Of a stretch of 64,000 bases of DNA, positions 1-11,735 are shown one piece after another. This DNA comes from Chloromonas sp. AAM2 (lineage: Eukaryota > Chlorophyta > Chlorophyceae > Chlamydomonadales > Chlamydomonadaceae), in the NCBI GenBank assembly GCA_004335635.1, contig QAXH01006281.1, positions 39,238-103,237 on the forward strand, read 5' to 3'. Below the pieces are notes generated by a model. The model worked only from the letters and a program-made list of their open reading frames with translations, was not told where the DNA came from and searched no databases. Every line of letters begins with the position of its first letter. The stretch's first letter is position 1. The position numbers and the translations under genes were made by a program.

Positions 1-3000
1 TGCAGAGGTCAGGCAACCGCAGCAACCAGGGCAAACGCAGCAGGGGATGCAGCCGCTGCAGCAGCACCCGGGCCTGCGAGTGCCCAGGGGCATGGTGGGA
101 CGGCAGGGGAGGGTAGTTGGGGATGTAAAGGCAGCACGGCGGATAGTGTCCGGAGTCTAAAGCCGGGGCAGCGTCATGGCGTGATCTCTGTGCCGCTGGG
201 GGTTGAGCAGGAGACTTCGGTGGATAAGCAGCTGTGGCAGACGTTCAGGGAGATTGACAAAGGTGCGCAGCAGTGCCACGCAGGAAGGGTGTCTGGCCAA
301 GATGGATTACTGTCAGTATCAGACCCCTGAGTGCGAGAACTGCACGCCTGTCAATCACGAAGCTGCCCAGCAGTGCATGCGCGCTGCAGGCTGACTGAAG
401 TGTTGGTCGGTTCGATGGCTGCAGACAGCTGCTCGTCTGACCTGTCTGATAGCTGGCACCACGGGATTGTTAGCAGCCTAGACACACCGCTTACCCGCCT
501 GTCTTGCTGGTGCTCTCATGATGGCTGACTTTGTCCGGAGACAGGCATACCAGCGTAGCAGGCAGGCCAGAGGCCTCTTTCATTTCTCAGGCAACCGGGC
601 GACAGTTCTCAGCACGATGCCAATTCTGCACAGCTGCCTGGCGCTCCACGGTCCAGTGCTTGCAGACCATAACCGGTGACTATCCACTGTCTGCAGACCA
701 TAACCGGTGACTATCCACTGTCTGCAGACCATAACCGGTGACTGTCCACTGTCTGCAGACCATAACCGGTGACTGTCCACTGTCTGCAGACCATAACCGG
801 TGACTGTCCACTGTCTGCAGACCATAACCGGTGNNNNNNNNNNNNNNNNNNNNNNNNNNNNNNNNNNNNNNNNNNNNNNNNNNNNNNNNNNNNNNNNNNN
901 NNNNNNNNNNNNNNNNNNNNNNNNNNNNNNNNNNNNNNNNNNNNNNNNNNNNNNNNNNNNNNNNNNNNNNNNNNNNNNNNNNNNNNNNNNNNNNNNNNNN
1001 NNNNNNNNNNNNNNNNNNNNNNNNNNNNNNNNNNNNNNNNNNNNNNNNNNNNNNNNNNNNNNNNNNNNNNNNNNNNNNNNNNNNNNNNNNNNNNNNNNNN
1101 NNNNNNNNNNNNNNNNNNNNNCTGCAGACCATAACCGGTGACTATCCACTGTCTGCAGACCATAACCGGTGACTATCCACTGTCTGCAGACCATAACCGG
1201 TGACTGTCCACTGTCTGCAGACCATAACCGGTGATTGTCCACTGTCTGCAGACCATAACCGGTGACTGTCCACTGTCTGCAGACCATAACCGGTGACTAT
1301 CCACTGTCTGCAGACCATAACCGGTGACTATCCACTGTCTGCAGACCACAACGGTGTGCTTGACATGACTGAGTTGACCCAGGCGCTGGGCACGCTGGGC
1401 CTGCCCTGCTCCTATGAGTACCTCGAGGACATGATGCGGCAGTACGACAGGAACAATGACGGGGCGATCAGCTTCAGTGAGGTGAGGACATGATGCGGCA
1501 GTACGACAGGAACAATGACGGGGCGACCAGCTTCAGTGAAGTGGGCAAACCACTGCATGGAAGGCAACTTGAGTCTCTTGCGGGTATGGTGACGTGGTAC
1601 ATGAATGGTTGATCTTATGTTTGACTCAAATGTCGGATGTGTAAAGACAACATTTGTCTTGGGTATGGTTGGCCATGCTGGCACCGCAACCTGAGGCGGC
1701 AAGCCAGGCAAGGCAAGCAAGGGAATGCATCATTCGCTGTACAATTGTGGTGTGACAGTGCCTGCTTGGCGTTTATGCTTCTTGTGACCAGGCGTGTTGC
1801 AAGAGCCCTGCTCGTCTGCCTGAGTTGCCTTGCCTTCTTTCCTGCCACCTGCTTGCAGTTCAAATGGTACATTAAGCGGCGAACAACGGACCTAGAGCGC
1901 GCATTCAAGTGGGTACGACATGCCAGCTCAGCAGCAGGCCACTGCATACACAGCGCTGCCAAGCTCAGGTCTGATTTGTGCACAAGGACGTGCTTGTACA
2001 GTTCCTTTCTCCCCCCTCTCCCACCCTCTCATCGCTGAGCAGTCCTCCGAGACTGACAAGGGTTTGTTCAGGTTTGGTCGTCCCCTCACACAAGGATGCA
2101 CCTGTATTGGCTGCTGAGGCATGGCAGTGACGTGTGACGTGTTGCAGGCAGTTTGACCTGGATGGAGATGGTCAGATATCTGCTGCTGAGCTGGAGCAGG
2201 CGCTCAAGGCCGCCAAGCTGCCCTACGTGGCAAGCGTATCAGAGGTGGGGTCGACAGTGCATGAAATGCGCCAGTGCGTGTGGCATGTCAGACTGAAAGC
2301 CGCTGTGTACCTGTTCTGCACTCGGTTTACGTGCGAGAGGCAGTGGTGGAAAAAGATGACCAGTATACAAATATGAAACAGACAGACCACATGCAACGTG
2401 CCAGTGTTGATGGTAATCCTTTGCTCGCCACATGGCTATTGTCACGTGTGAAACCCTGTACTGGTGTTGCATGTAGCAGGTCAGCCGCATGATGGGCATG
2501 CTCGCTGGGGATGCGAGCAAGGGAGTCAGTTATGACGATTTCAGGCGGTTTGCGTCCCTCCTGCCGCAAATCCAGGTGCGGCAATCATGTCGGCAACTGT
2601 GTTCTGTAACCATGTATACCTACATGACATACGAATAAAAAAACGGTTGCAGAAGCAGTAGTCATGACAATCATGTCAGCAATCATGTCGTGTCACGTAA
2701 CAGCACTGCGTATACAGATCATGAAGTCATGCAAACAGGCTGCATAGTTTGCGCAATGGTCATTACAAGCTGAAAGCACAGTATAATGCTGATTACTTTA
2801 TCATGCACAGTAGTGCTACTTGGTCCTTGCCCTGTGACTGTGGGACATGCTCCAAGCAGACCCCTGTCGCCCGCCCGTGCTGTTGCAGACGCGCTCTGGG
2901 TCCCATGTGCTGTACGCATGGGCCAACAGCTCCCTCTGGCGCCAGATCTCCCGCCGGCCGGCCTCAAGGGAAGCCAACAACGCACTTTCTGGATACACCG

Positions 3001-6000
3001 ACCCATTGCTGCTGGCAGCAGGTGGGAACTCAACTACTAGGCAGCTGGCTTGCTGTTGGCATGCCTTAACACGATTCGTTTTCTTCCTACTACTTGTTCT
3101 GAGCTTCCAGTGCTCGGGTCAGGAATGTGTGCGCTCAATTCAGGCCTTTGAACAGTTTGCACTTTCCAGCAGTGCACGGGTTAGAATTGTATGCGGGCGC
3201 ACTACTTTTAAAGGGAGAACCACTAACTTTTGCTCATTGCACTGCTCCTGGTTCCACCAACACATATCGTGCTGTTGGCCGCAGGCGGTCACCAGGCTGC
3301 CATTGCCGCCGCCGCCACCCAGATCAGCTCGCCCAACGAGGCGCTGCTGCGGCTGCTGGTGGGCGGCGTGGCGGGCGTGGTGTCGAGGACACTCATCGCA
3401 CCGCTGGAGCGACTCAGGTCAGGCAAGACACATTAAGATAGCTACCACAACGATTTTGCACACACTGCAATAGGAGCCAAACATCAGAGTTTGAAATGAG
3501 AACGTTCTGAAGCATCTTCACCCTCTTCACTCTTCCTGGCCTGGTAGGATGTCCTTTGGCACTGTGCTGCCTTTATTACGGGACTTTGTTGGGGACTGCT
3601 TATAAGCAATGGCCATTTTACACTGCTCATTGCTTAACATAGGACATTGATGATGTTGGCCAAGGTTCCACGCGGCCTGGGCGAGAGCTTTGGGCTGATG
3701 TGGGCGGACGGGGGCTTCCCGGGGCTGTTCAGGGGCCATCTATCAACCATCATCAAGGTGTTCCCGACCAGCGCCATCCAGTTTGGCGTTGTGGATGCGA
3801 CCAAGAAGGCGTTCCAGGTGCACATGCGCCGGTGGCTCCTGGGTTGGGGTGGTCGTGCACTGTCTGCACTGATATGGTTGGTTGGAATCCTGCAAAGGTT
3901 GGGGGTTTTCCAGGTTGCACCTGCATCTGAGGGCAAAATACCATGATGTATTTCTGGCTCAGCTGCATTCCACCTGACTGTTTTCTTGCCTTGGTTGCAT
4001 GCCTGATGCAGGCTGCCGCTCCCGGGCAGCCGCTCACCGAGCTGCACTGCTTTGTGGCAGGTGCGCACGGCCGGCGGTCTGAATGTACGTGAGCACACGG
4101 CGTACACGGCACACACATGTCCAGGCCAACTGACCTCTTGATAGCACCCCCTACACGCCATTGATAAAAGGTTGCAGTGGTAGCTGAAAGATGACACAGG
4201 AGATGATCAAGGCTGCAAAAGTGGTGCCACACAGGTTCTTGCTGTGTTGTACACGTCTTAGGACGTGATGATTGTTAAGCTTGGCCTGTTGAACCGTCTG
4301 CATGTGGACGCCATGTGTGCCTCGCCACTGATGCACGAGTCCAGGTGTGTCTGCTGTCTGCAGGATGTCTGGCTGGGGGCGTCGCGTGCATTGTGTCCCA
4401 CCCCCTGGACACCATCCGCACACAGGTGGGAAAAGGCACACACAATGCGTGTGCACGTTGTCATGTGGCACCCGCACTGATCCACGGGCTGGGGTGTGGG
4501 GCTTTGGTGCAACCTGGCACGTAATGATCAGGTTTCCAACCAGCCAAGGCCCTTCCGTTTGTTTGGCACTACTGTGGCAGAATGCAACAAAACGTTCCGT
4601 GCATCGCATCGCCGCCCATTACTCTGTTCAGCGTCCGACGCACATTGCTTGTGTGTGCCTTGCTTGCGCTGCAGATGTCGGCTGTGGCGGCGGGGTCCAC
4701 GCAGCGCAACATGCTGCAAGTCGCCCGCGCCCTGGGACCGGCAGGGCTGTACAGGGTGAGATGTCACGTGAACAGGGCTGTACAGGGTGAGATGTCACGT
4801 GAACAGTGTCCACAGCTTGGAGAGGCAGGGTTGTGGGGTCCATGCTCAGCATTGGTGTCTATCTGGACAGCGTGGTCACCTAGGCGGGACAAAATGGAAA
4901 GTTTGGAACAGTGTGAGGCAAGAACTGCGGCACAGTAAGAGGGCATGAATTGGGTGGCTCGCAGAACTCATCAGGACCTGCCATAAGGCCCGTGCAAAGG
5001 ACAAGCTGCAGGCCTGCTGTCTGCTCGGGCATGCTCAGCTGAAGTACGATGCCTGTCGTAATGTCTCACGTGTTGTCTGCGTGCAGGGGTTTGGCCTGTC
5101 CTGCCTCCAGGAAGTGATCGGCAATGGGCTGGGCTTCTGGACCGTGGACAAGGCATGCCAGACGTTCCAAAATCTGAATGAAGGCAGAGCACCCAATGCG
5201 CGGGTGAGCGGTCGGACTGCACCTGAGTTCTTGACTGGTGTGCGTTAGCTGCAGACGCTTGGCAGTGGGCTCGAATCCATGGTCTTCTCCCAGCACTTAT
5301 CATCTCATTTGCATGCTGCAGTGTGCTATGATAGCGTCACAGAGTGGCTCGATGTCAGATGCTGTGTTGCCCAAAACCGTTGGCGCTTTGTTGTTGCAGG
5401 AGCGTGGCATGATGGCAGCTGTGTGCGCCATGTTCGTAATGACATGCGTCATGCCGCTGGACGTGGTTGTGCGGCGGTTACAGGTGAGAGCGTGGGCAAG
5501 GGGAGGGGCGAGCTAGGCATAACTATGGCACAGTGAATGCATAGACGACTCTGGCCAACACCCACACTCAGACATCGTTGTGCAATCCCCAGCTGTCTAA
5601 TTCCAAGGTTCTTGGAAAATTCAGGCAAACACACTGTGTCTGGGAACGAATATTGCATGCGCAACGATCCCACCTGAGCCTGGCTTTGCCTCAACAAATA
5701 TGCACTGTCGTGCATGGGGCGATTACTGGATGATGTGGGCGATTGTGGATTCATGCCCTTGGCTGTTGTGCACGTGTGCTCACATGCAGGCCCAGGGCAG
5801 CCCCGGCCATCCTCTGCTGTACCACAACGCCATGCACGCATTCGCCCGCATCGCGCAAACAGAAGGCACAGGAGCGTTCTACCGAGGTGAGGCGCAGGGT
5901 TCATTTGCCTTACAGTATGTCCATCAGTCTGCATAACGCGTAAAGTTTGTGCTAGTAAACCTTAGCAGATGAGTGGTAGCCAGCCATGCAGATAGGACGA

Positions 6001-6787
6001 CCACATGCGCCCCATAGTCAGATGCATGGGTTTGGTTGACCTAGCGGTTTTGTTTGCACGTGCCTGCACCTTGCAACCATACGATGACTGCAACAGATGG
6101 CTCAGTGTACGTCCACCAGGCTGGGAGCGTGGCTTGGTACAAGCAAACTCAGCACCTGAGTCGCCGGCCACGCAGACAGATTTATGTATTGCTCATCAGC
6201 GTTCCTACATGCGTGGCGACATGGTCACATGTTCCCATAGGCTGATGCTTACACAGTGTACACCCAACATGGCTACACATCATGCACTGACACTGACATG
6301 CAGGTCTCCTGACCACCTACATGAAGACTGCACCCAGCATGGGAGCCGTGTACTACTTCTATGTAAGTTTAATACCTGACTGGACAAGTTGAAAGCTGCG
6401 CACTACTTGCATGACAAAGTGAGGTGGTGTCTGACTTGGCAAGGAAGGTAAGAATGTGAAGCGTTCTTGTTTTCATCTGGCACGTGTCGAGCAGTTACGG
6501 CACATGCGTCATGTGCATCGAAGGTCATCATTGGTCTGTGTGTGATGCGATCCTGTGTTGCAGGATACGTTTGGCAAGCTCAGCGGAGTGGGCGGTCTGA
6601 ACAGGTAAGCACATGGGCCTGAGTGTGGCGTGAGCCATGTTGGTTTGGACTGTCATCGAGTGAAGAATGTTCTTGTCAGGTCTTCAATGCATAGTTGAAT
6701 GACACTCATCCTGTGATACTTTGCATGATTCAAACTGATAGCAGGTGTGCGGTTGCTTTGGATTGCAGGTACCGGACACCACTTTAG
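1..6787 (+). CDS. Calcium-dependent mitochondrial carrier (SCaMC/ATP-Mg-Pi type), 5' partial
   Basis: Exons: <1-262, 1345-1481, 1859-1908, 2148-2244, 2480-2575, 2889-3021, 3285-3417, 3643-3817, 4012-4060, 4364-4425, 4675-4755, 5087-5203, 5400-5483, 5790-5886, 6304-6362, 6564-6604, 6769-6787 (TAG). All junctions are GT-AG and keep phase. The N-terminal part has EF-hand loops: DKDHNGVLDMTE (assembled across intron 1), DRNNDGAISFSE, DLDGDGQISAAE and a degenerate fourth near DASKGVSYDD. The C-terminal part holds three mitochondrial-carrier repeats with signatures PLERLR, PLDTIRTQ and PLDVVVRRLQ. Family knowledge: such proteins sit in the inner mitochondrial membrane and exchange ATP-Mg for phosphate under cytosolic Ca2+ control. 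The frame is open to base 1 with no ATG, so the start lies upstream; bases 1-5 (TGCAG) could themselves be a splice acceptor. Visible protein is about 560 residues, normal for the family. The exact substrate is inferred. Confidence 0.9.
660..1344. repeat. 31-bp minisatellite inside intron 1 of the carrier gene
   Basis: Fourteen visible unit starts (CTGCAGACC...) at 660, 691, 722, 753, 784, 815 and 1122, 1153, 1184, 1215, 1246, 1277, 1308, 1339 have exact 31-base spacing, interrupted by an N gap. Units differ mainly at GACTATCC/GACTGTCC/GATTGTCC. The last unit is the real 3' splice site: its CTGCAG ends at 1344 and the following bases are exon sequence. Long open frames across the array arise only because 31 is not a multiple of 3. 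Confidence 0.97.
834..1121. other. Assembly gap (N run) within the minisatellite
   Basis: 288 Ns. The spacing between the flanking units (815 to 1122, 307 bases) is not an exact multiple of 31, so the gap length is probably an estimate and the true copy number is unknown. Confidence 0.99.
1425..1542 (+). repeat. 59-bp tandem duplication of an exon end plus its 5' splice site
   Basis: Copy 1 (1425-1483) is the end of the exon carrying the second EF-hand loop plus the GT of the donor. Copy 2 (1484-1542) follows directly and differs at a few bases (GATC to GACC, GAGGT to GAAGT). Copy 2 lies in the intron. Reading through copy 1 shifts frame and stops soon after, so donor use at 1482 is required for a full-length carrier. 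Confidence 0.95.
4742..4803 (+). repeat. 31-bp tandem duplication spanning another 5' splice site of the carrier gene
   Basis: Two identical 31-base units (4742-4772 and 4773-4803) each contain the last exon codons (GLYR) followed by GTGAGATG. The first donor (after 4755) keeps the frame into the exon at 5087; the second is an intronic copy. Confidence 0.95.
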
Positions 6788-9539
6788 CTGCGGCCTGATT
6801 GCAGCCATGCACCGGATATAGAGGATGAACCTTGGTTAGGGGCAATTGATGGCTGCCAGCACCAGTAGCATCGCCCGCACTGTCCACATGAACACACTGC
6901 GGCTGGGCATGCACTGAACGGAGGCCACACGACAATGTCTGTACGTTCAGAGGAGCAAGCAGGTTGTTCGCATGCGGACGACACCATCTGTCACCTTTCA
7001 ACCGTGCACACGTGGGCTCTCAACTGGCACAGACATGTGTGGCAATTCATGCGCAGTTCCTGCTCAAGGCCTGCAGGCAACATTGGAAACCTATCTATCA
7101 CGGTCAGTGGCGTGCTTCATGGCTGCATCGCTGTGCGCATGTGTGCTGCATGTGCAGCGGTCATAGCGCATGTCCCTGGGCAAGCCCTGTTGGCTGGCAA
7201 GCCTCGACCTTCCATCATCTCGCAGTCCAGTGCACATGCTACGCCGTCCGCCGTGCTTGAACAAGGCATCACTGAGACTTGAATCTAGTCATGTCGTTTC
7301 AGCTGAGAGTTGGTTGGTTGGTTGGTTGGTTGGTTGGCTGGCATGACAGACATGTGTAGTGCCTTCTAGACATCAGCAGATACATTAGCGGCTGAGGGAC
7401 ATGAGCACCTCTGTACTCCCAATCTCACAAGCACCCTTGGAAGGCCCACCCATAGCCTCATGCAGTGCCCAGAGTCTGGTCCAGTGCTATGCCAGATACG
7501 CCCAGAACCTATTTGCTCACATGATAGACCGGACAACCCTTGCCAAGGACTAGAAGGCAGAGACCAATGCCATTCTTAGTATCATTGTCTGTTTTCACAG
7601 CACCCAGGAGGATACTGCTGATTCTGGGCCGAGTTTGCCTACTGTGCCCGGCAACCTGCCAGTCCTGTTGTACACCGACTTTTGCACCATCCATGCAAGC
7701 AAACGTTACCTGAGGCAGTTACTTTGCTTGTTTCACACGAGGCAGTGCAAAGGTATAGAACAGGTGATGGCAGCTGATGTGCATGCATGTTGATACACAG
7801 AACGTTGTTGTTGGTAGTGGGCTAGTGCCTGCAGGTTGTGATAGGTTTTCCTGCAATTGTTTTGCTTCTGGCTGCGAGTCCAGTATCAAAACATCAAACT
7901 TGTGCCCACTCTCTTTACTGGCCAACTTGGGTACAGCCTTGATAACGTGATGCAGCCAATCACTTGAGTTGAGGAATGTGCAGATGAGGGTGAATGTGTT
8001 GAGGAAGGTCAACTGTCATGCATGCGCACCTGGAATTGAATTGAGTTGGTGTGTTTGCCGTGACCGTGACCCATGTATGCTTCTGTGTGCATCCAAGGAG
8101 TTCAAAGTATGCTCATGACATTCATCAGTCGCTGGTAGCATAGCGCAGGTGTTGTTGCTGGGGATATTGACGAACTGATCAGACGAGCACCACACAAAGT
8201 CACCCACTTTTAAGTTATTCAGTTGCATTTTCCTCGGAGTGAGCAGGCCACTGTTGTCGTGGCCGGGAGTTGTAGCCTAGACCAACTGTGCCTGCTTCAC
8301 TGCATTGCCACATGCAGTATCTGTTTTCTAAGTATGTCTGGTAAATGCGGTCTTTGCCGCAGCGCGCCTGCCGCAGGATGCTGGTGCACCCTGCATCATA
8401 TGTACGCTTCACTGTTACGACGTGGCTGCCAGTATGTGTAATGTATATATATTAAATATCTAATGTACACATGTCTATGATGCATGTAACATTGAGGGTT
8501 CAGTTCAGTCCAAGGCGGGAGGTAACCCTTGCTGACGAGCAAAGTTGCAGGACGTCTGTGTGAGGCGCTGGCAGACGTGCATACCACACGCATCGCTTTC
8601 TCTATTTGGAAGGTCTCGTATGAGGAAACTGTGCAAACATGCCAAGTACTAGGGCAGCTGCAGCTGTCGACCCACTCCGTCAAGACTGCAAGGCACAAGG
8701 CTGCATTTCAACACATACTGCAGATGAGAAGCACAAAATTCACACCAATCAAGTAAATCATGTTACGCGGCACAGGTTTCCACTCAGGCAACATTTCGAG
8801 AAGAAATGAATTACTGCTCCGCAAGACCACAACTTGACATCAAGATCCAGCAGAGGCAGTGGGTGTTGCCAGCCCTGGACCACCATCCTGGGTTGCAGCA
8901 TTGTGGGCGCAGTGGCGGAAGGGACCAATGTGGGAGGAAGGACCAATGTATGGCAAGATGGATGGCAGTAGGGGCAGGGTGGTGGCAAGCGCAACATGCA
9001 AGGCGTGACGCAGTCATTGCACAGTTTGGTGTGTATGGCCAACACAAGGAGCACATGCAGCGTCCTTTCCTGGCTTGTCATACTCTGTAAGAAGTTGTCA
9101 AGGTTCACCAAGTACTTGGAATGTCTGGTGTGACCAGTGCTCGTTCAAAACTATTCAGTTGAGGGTCAGTATACTCTTCTGTTTTTCAGTCTACTGTTGT
9201 GCTTTTGCACTTGCTGTGGACACTGCATGGACGTTGACACAGTATTGACACAGTTTTCTTCGTCTCACTGTTGTCCCAGTACTTGCAGTACACCATTGTC
9301 TACCAACACGTCTTGTTTGAACACTGCATGTTGTAACATGTTGAGTCATGAGTCATGGAATCCTTCATTGTGTGCTTGTGAAGGGCAATGCTCCAGATCT
9401 ATCCTAGACAAATATCCCTGTCACCATCACCACCATTGAGTGCCAGATGACACTGGCTCATCACCACCATTAGCTCAGCCCAGGCCAAATCAACTCGTTT
9501 ACACGCACACACAGACACATCAGACACAAAAGAAGAGCA
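6788..9539. other. Non-coding stretch downstream of the carrier gene
   Basis: 3' flank of the carrier gene. I see no open frame with recognisable domains or a phase-consistent exon chain. It holds a (TTGG)n microsatellite at 7310-7338, an AT-rich patch near 8438-8465 and simple CACCAT-like sequence near 9420-9475. Short minus-strand frames near 7720-8230 are listed under rejected items. Confidence 0.5.
7310..7338. repeat. (TTGG)n microsatellite
   Basis: About seven uninterrupted TTGG units. Confidence 0.95.
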
Positions 9540-9603
9540 CTACCACTGGTTTCAGTGCAGGACGCAAGAAATGTCCCAGAACTGGCAAACATCTTTTTTT
9601 TTA
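9540..9603 (-). mobile_element. MITE-like element, solo end
   Basis: Contains TACCACTGGTTTCAGTGC, then TGTCCCAGAACTGGCAAAC and a T-run. These match in order the right end of the paired elements at 46205-46370 and 60209-60452. No partner end is seen nearby, so this is a truncated copy. Confidence 0.7.
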
Positions 9604-10697
9604 AGCAATGGAAACTGAATCAAAGGATCCAGAAGGAGCATCGGATCGCATGTAACTGTTTATTTAAACCCATACACAACCCAACACCTCATGAGTGGAT
9701 CAACACTTGACCTGCAGACTGCAACTCGACACTGGTTCAAAACACAAAGCAGCAAGAATGAGCTCGTGGGAGCAAATGACGGCCATGCCAAACACAGCAG
9801 GTGTGCGTGGGTTCTCAATACAAGTCTCCATAACCAGCCAGAGTCGCTGACTCATCATAGTCATGTTGGATCATGGTCTAGATAGAAGAGCACTGTTGTA
9901 CGTCTAAAACCGTGCAGTGCAAACTCTGTTGCTGTGATGCCCAAGCATGTAATGTCGGTTATCACAGGTCTGCGTCACACCAAGGCATGTAGCACGCAAT
10001 CCAGGTCTCAGCGGTCCAGGTCAGTGGCCCCACAACAAGGCACGTGCTACATAGTCCATGTCTGCCGGCACTTGTCGCCACTGCTCCGTGCCTGAGCATG
10101 ACACCGAATGGAGAGCACAGCTAATAAACGTCAGACTTGCCCAAGTGCTGCTTGAGTTTGTCAGGTGGTGTCGATTGCGGTCATCATATGTCTGCCTCGT
10201 ACCAAGGCAGCCATGCCCGAGCAGGAAACCTTCAACAGCTGGCTTGAGCAGGTGAAGCCGACAGCAGAGCTCAAGAGCGTCAGACTTGACCACCTCGTGC
10301 CTAAGCCCGACCCTCAGGGACAGGCTTTCCTCCGGCTGACGCACACTGTCGGCTGTACCTGGCATAGGACAAGGTTGATATTCTTAGAGTTAGTGACTCA
10401 GCTGGTCAGATGCCTGATACCATTGACATGCATCATCTGCGTGAAGGTTAGGGTTACCTATTGATCGCCAACTGGCATGCACTGCTGCCTGTGCATGTGC
10501 ATGCAAATTGTAGTTGGCTGACAAAAGACCAGGTTGAAATTCTCAGTGACTCCGGCTAACCAGATGCGCGTTGCTGTCTTCATGCAATTATGTGCGGGGT
10601 TAGGGTTGCCTGTTGGCCGCAAACTGGTGCTGCATGAAAAACTTCAGTTGTGCCTGCTCGTCTGTCACAATGAAATCACGGACAACCACCCAGCTCC
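9604..10697. other. Intergenic DNA downstream (3' side) of the TPR gene
   Basis: No gene recognised. The part from about 10540 to 10697 is homologous to sequence following the broken TPR copy at 36655-36720 (shared CAGTTTGCG.CCAACAGG and CCCTAACC), so the duplicated TPR segment extends past the annotated stop codon. Confidence 0.5.
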
Positions 10698-11735
10698 TCA
10701 CCTCTTCCGAGGCGCGACGTCGCGCATGCTCCCTGTCGACCAGCGGCGCTCCTTGCATGTCGCCAGGTTCTGCTCGCTCATGATGGTGTCGGGGTGGTGA
10801 ATGCCAATAGTACGCTGGTTCACCAAGACAGCGGCTGTCAGGACATGCTGCGCCGCTGCAAGCTTGCCCATAAACATCAGGCTGACGCCCTGCTCGTGAA
10901 GTGCGCGCAAAGTGAGGGGGTGATCTTGGCCTAGCACGTGCTGCGCCACCCCGTGAACACGGCCAAAAACCTGCTCCGCTTCCGCATAGCTGCCCATGAG
11001 GAGCATACAGCAGCCCAGAGAGTGCATAGCTTGCATCGTCTCTGGGTGCTGGTCGCCAAGGGCATGCTGCCGCACCTCCACCAAAAGCTGCAGCGTGTGC
11101 TGCGCATAATTCAAAACCCCCATCCCAATTTGGCAGGTAGCCAGGTCCTGGTACAGCGTAGACAGCAGCTGGTGGTGCCCGTTGCCCCACATGCGTTGAG
11201 TAAAAAGGAGCGCTGTTTGGAAAGCCTGGGCGGCAGATGCGTAGTCCAGCATCGCCAGGTAGTAAGTGCCCAGACGCTGATAGCTCAGGATCGTGAAAGG
11301 ATGCTGAGATCCCAGAGTACGTAGGCGGTCGTTCAGAGCGCCCATCTCAGTCTGGGCTGCTTCTGCGAATCGGCCTCCAAAATAAAGGCTCAATGCGTAC
11401 TCGGACATGGCGCTGATGGCCTCAAAGCTGTGCGGCCCGCTGAGCTGCTGGTGCTTGAGCACAAGGCCATAGAATAGTTGTTGCGCGTCAGCTGGCTTGC
11501 TCCGGAAGCTGAAGTGGTACGCAAGCAGGCGTGTACTGTTCAGGGTTTGCGGGTGGCCCATGCCCAGAGTAGCCTCGCTGTCTTTCACGGCCTTCAGGAG
11601 TGCCAGCTCCATGTCCTCCGCTGTCGTCACTGGCACGTCAAGTAGCACTGCGGGCTGCATGGTCTCGAAGGCGTCTAATGCCGGGCTGAGCACTGGCCTT
11701 AGCAGCTTGATGTGCATGGCGCTTGGCGTTTGCAT
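10698..11735 (-). CDS. Tetratricopeptide-repeat protein, kinesin-light-chain-like
   Basis: Single-exon frame of 345 residues. Successive helical repeats carry the kinesin-light-chain type TPR pattern, with recurring LG..HP.T and LA......A pairs: GMGHPQTLNSTRLLAYH, GSQHPFTILSYQRLGTYY, GDQHPETMQAMHSLGCC, GQDHPLTLRALHEQGVS and GIHHPDTIMSEQNLATC. TPR arrays are protein-protein interaction scaffolds; no catalytic domain is visible and the partner is unknown. The start is the first ATG of the open frame; an ATG at codon 7 is possible. The C-terminal arginine/lysine tail may be altered by a frame change, since homology with the copy at 36.6 kb continues beyond the stop in another frame. The gene may therefore be an intact member of a multi-copy family, or itself slightly truncated. 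Confidence 0.8.
   Translation of the reverse strand: MQTPSAMHIKLLRPVLSPALDAFETMQPAVLLDVPVTTAEDMELALLKAVKDSEATLGMGHPQTLNSTRLLAYHFSFRSKPADAQQLFYGLVLKHQQLSGPHSFEAISAMSEYALSLYFGGRFAEAAQTEMGALNDRLRTLGSQHPFTILSYQRLGTYYLAMLDYASAAQAFQTALLFTQRMWGNGHHQLLSTLYQDLATCQIGMGVLNYAQHTLQLLVEVRQHALGDQHPETMQAMHSLGCCMLLMGSYAEAEQVFGRVHGVAQHVLGQDHPLTLRALHEQGVSLMFMGKLAAAQHVLTAAVLVNQRTIGIHHPDTIMSEQNLATCKERRWSTGSMRDVAPRKR

Noticed and set aside
580..1287. Long open frames on both strands over the 31-bp repeat
   Set aside because: They exist only because three 31-base units make 93 bases without a stop, and they pass through Ns. The region is an intron.
660..1344. Possible CRISPR array
   Set aside because: Units are contiguous with no unique spacers, the period is constant, and the host is eukaryotic. 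It is a minisatellite.
7719..8412. Minus-strand coding fragment with a segment like ESGHKFDVLILDSQP
   Set aside because: It faintly recalls the KxFxVxVxESxP region of eIF2B-type proteins, but neighbouring frames show no supporting domain, no phase-consistent exon chain was found, and one short similarity is not enough.
9420..9475. CACCAT-rich stretch as a His-rich coding repeat
   Set aside because: No surrounding gene structure; simple-sequence DNA.
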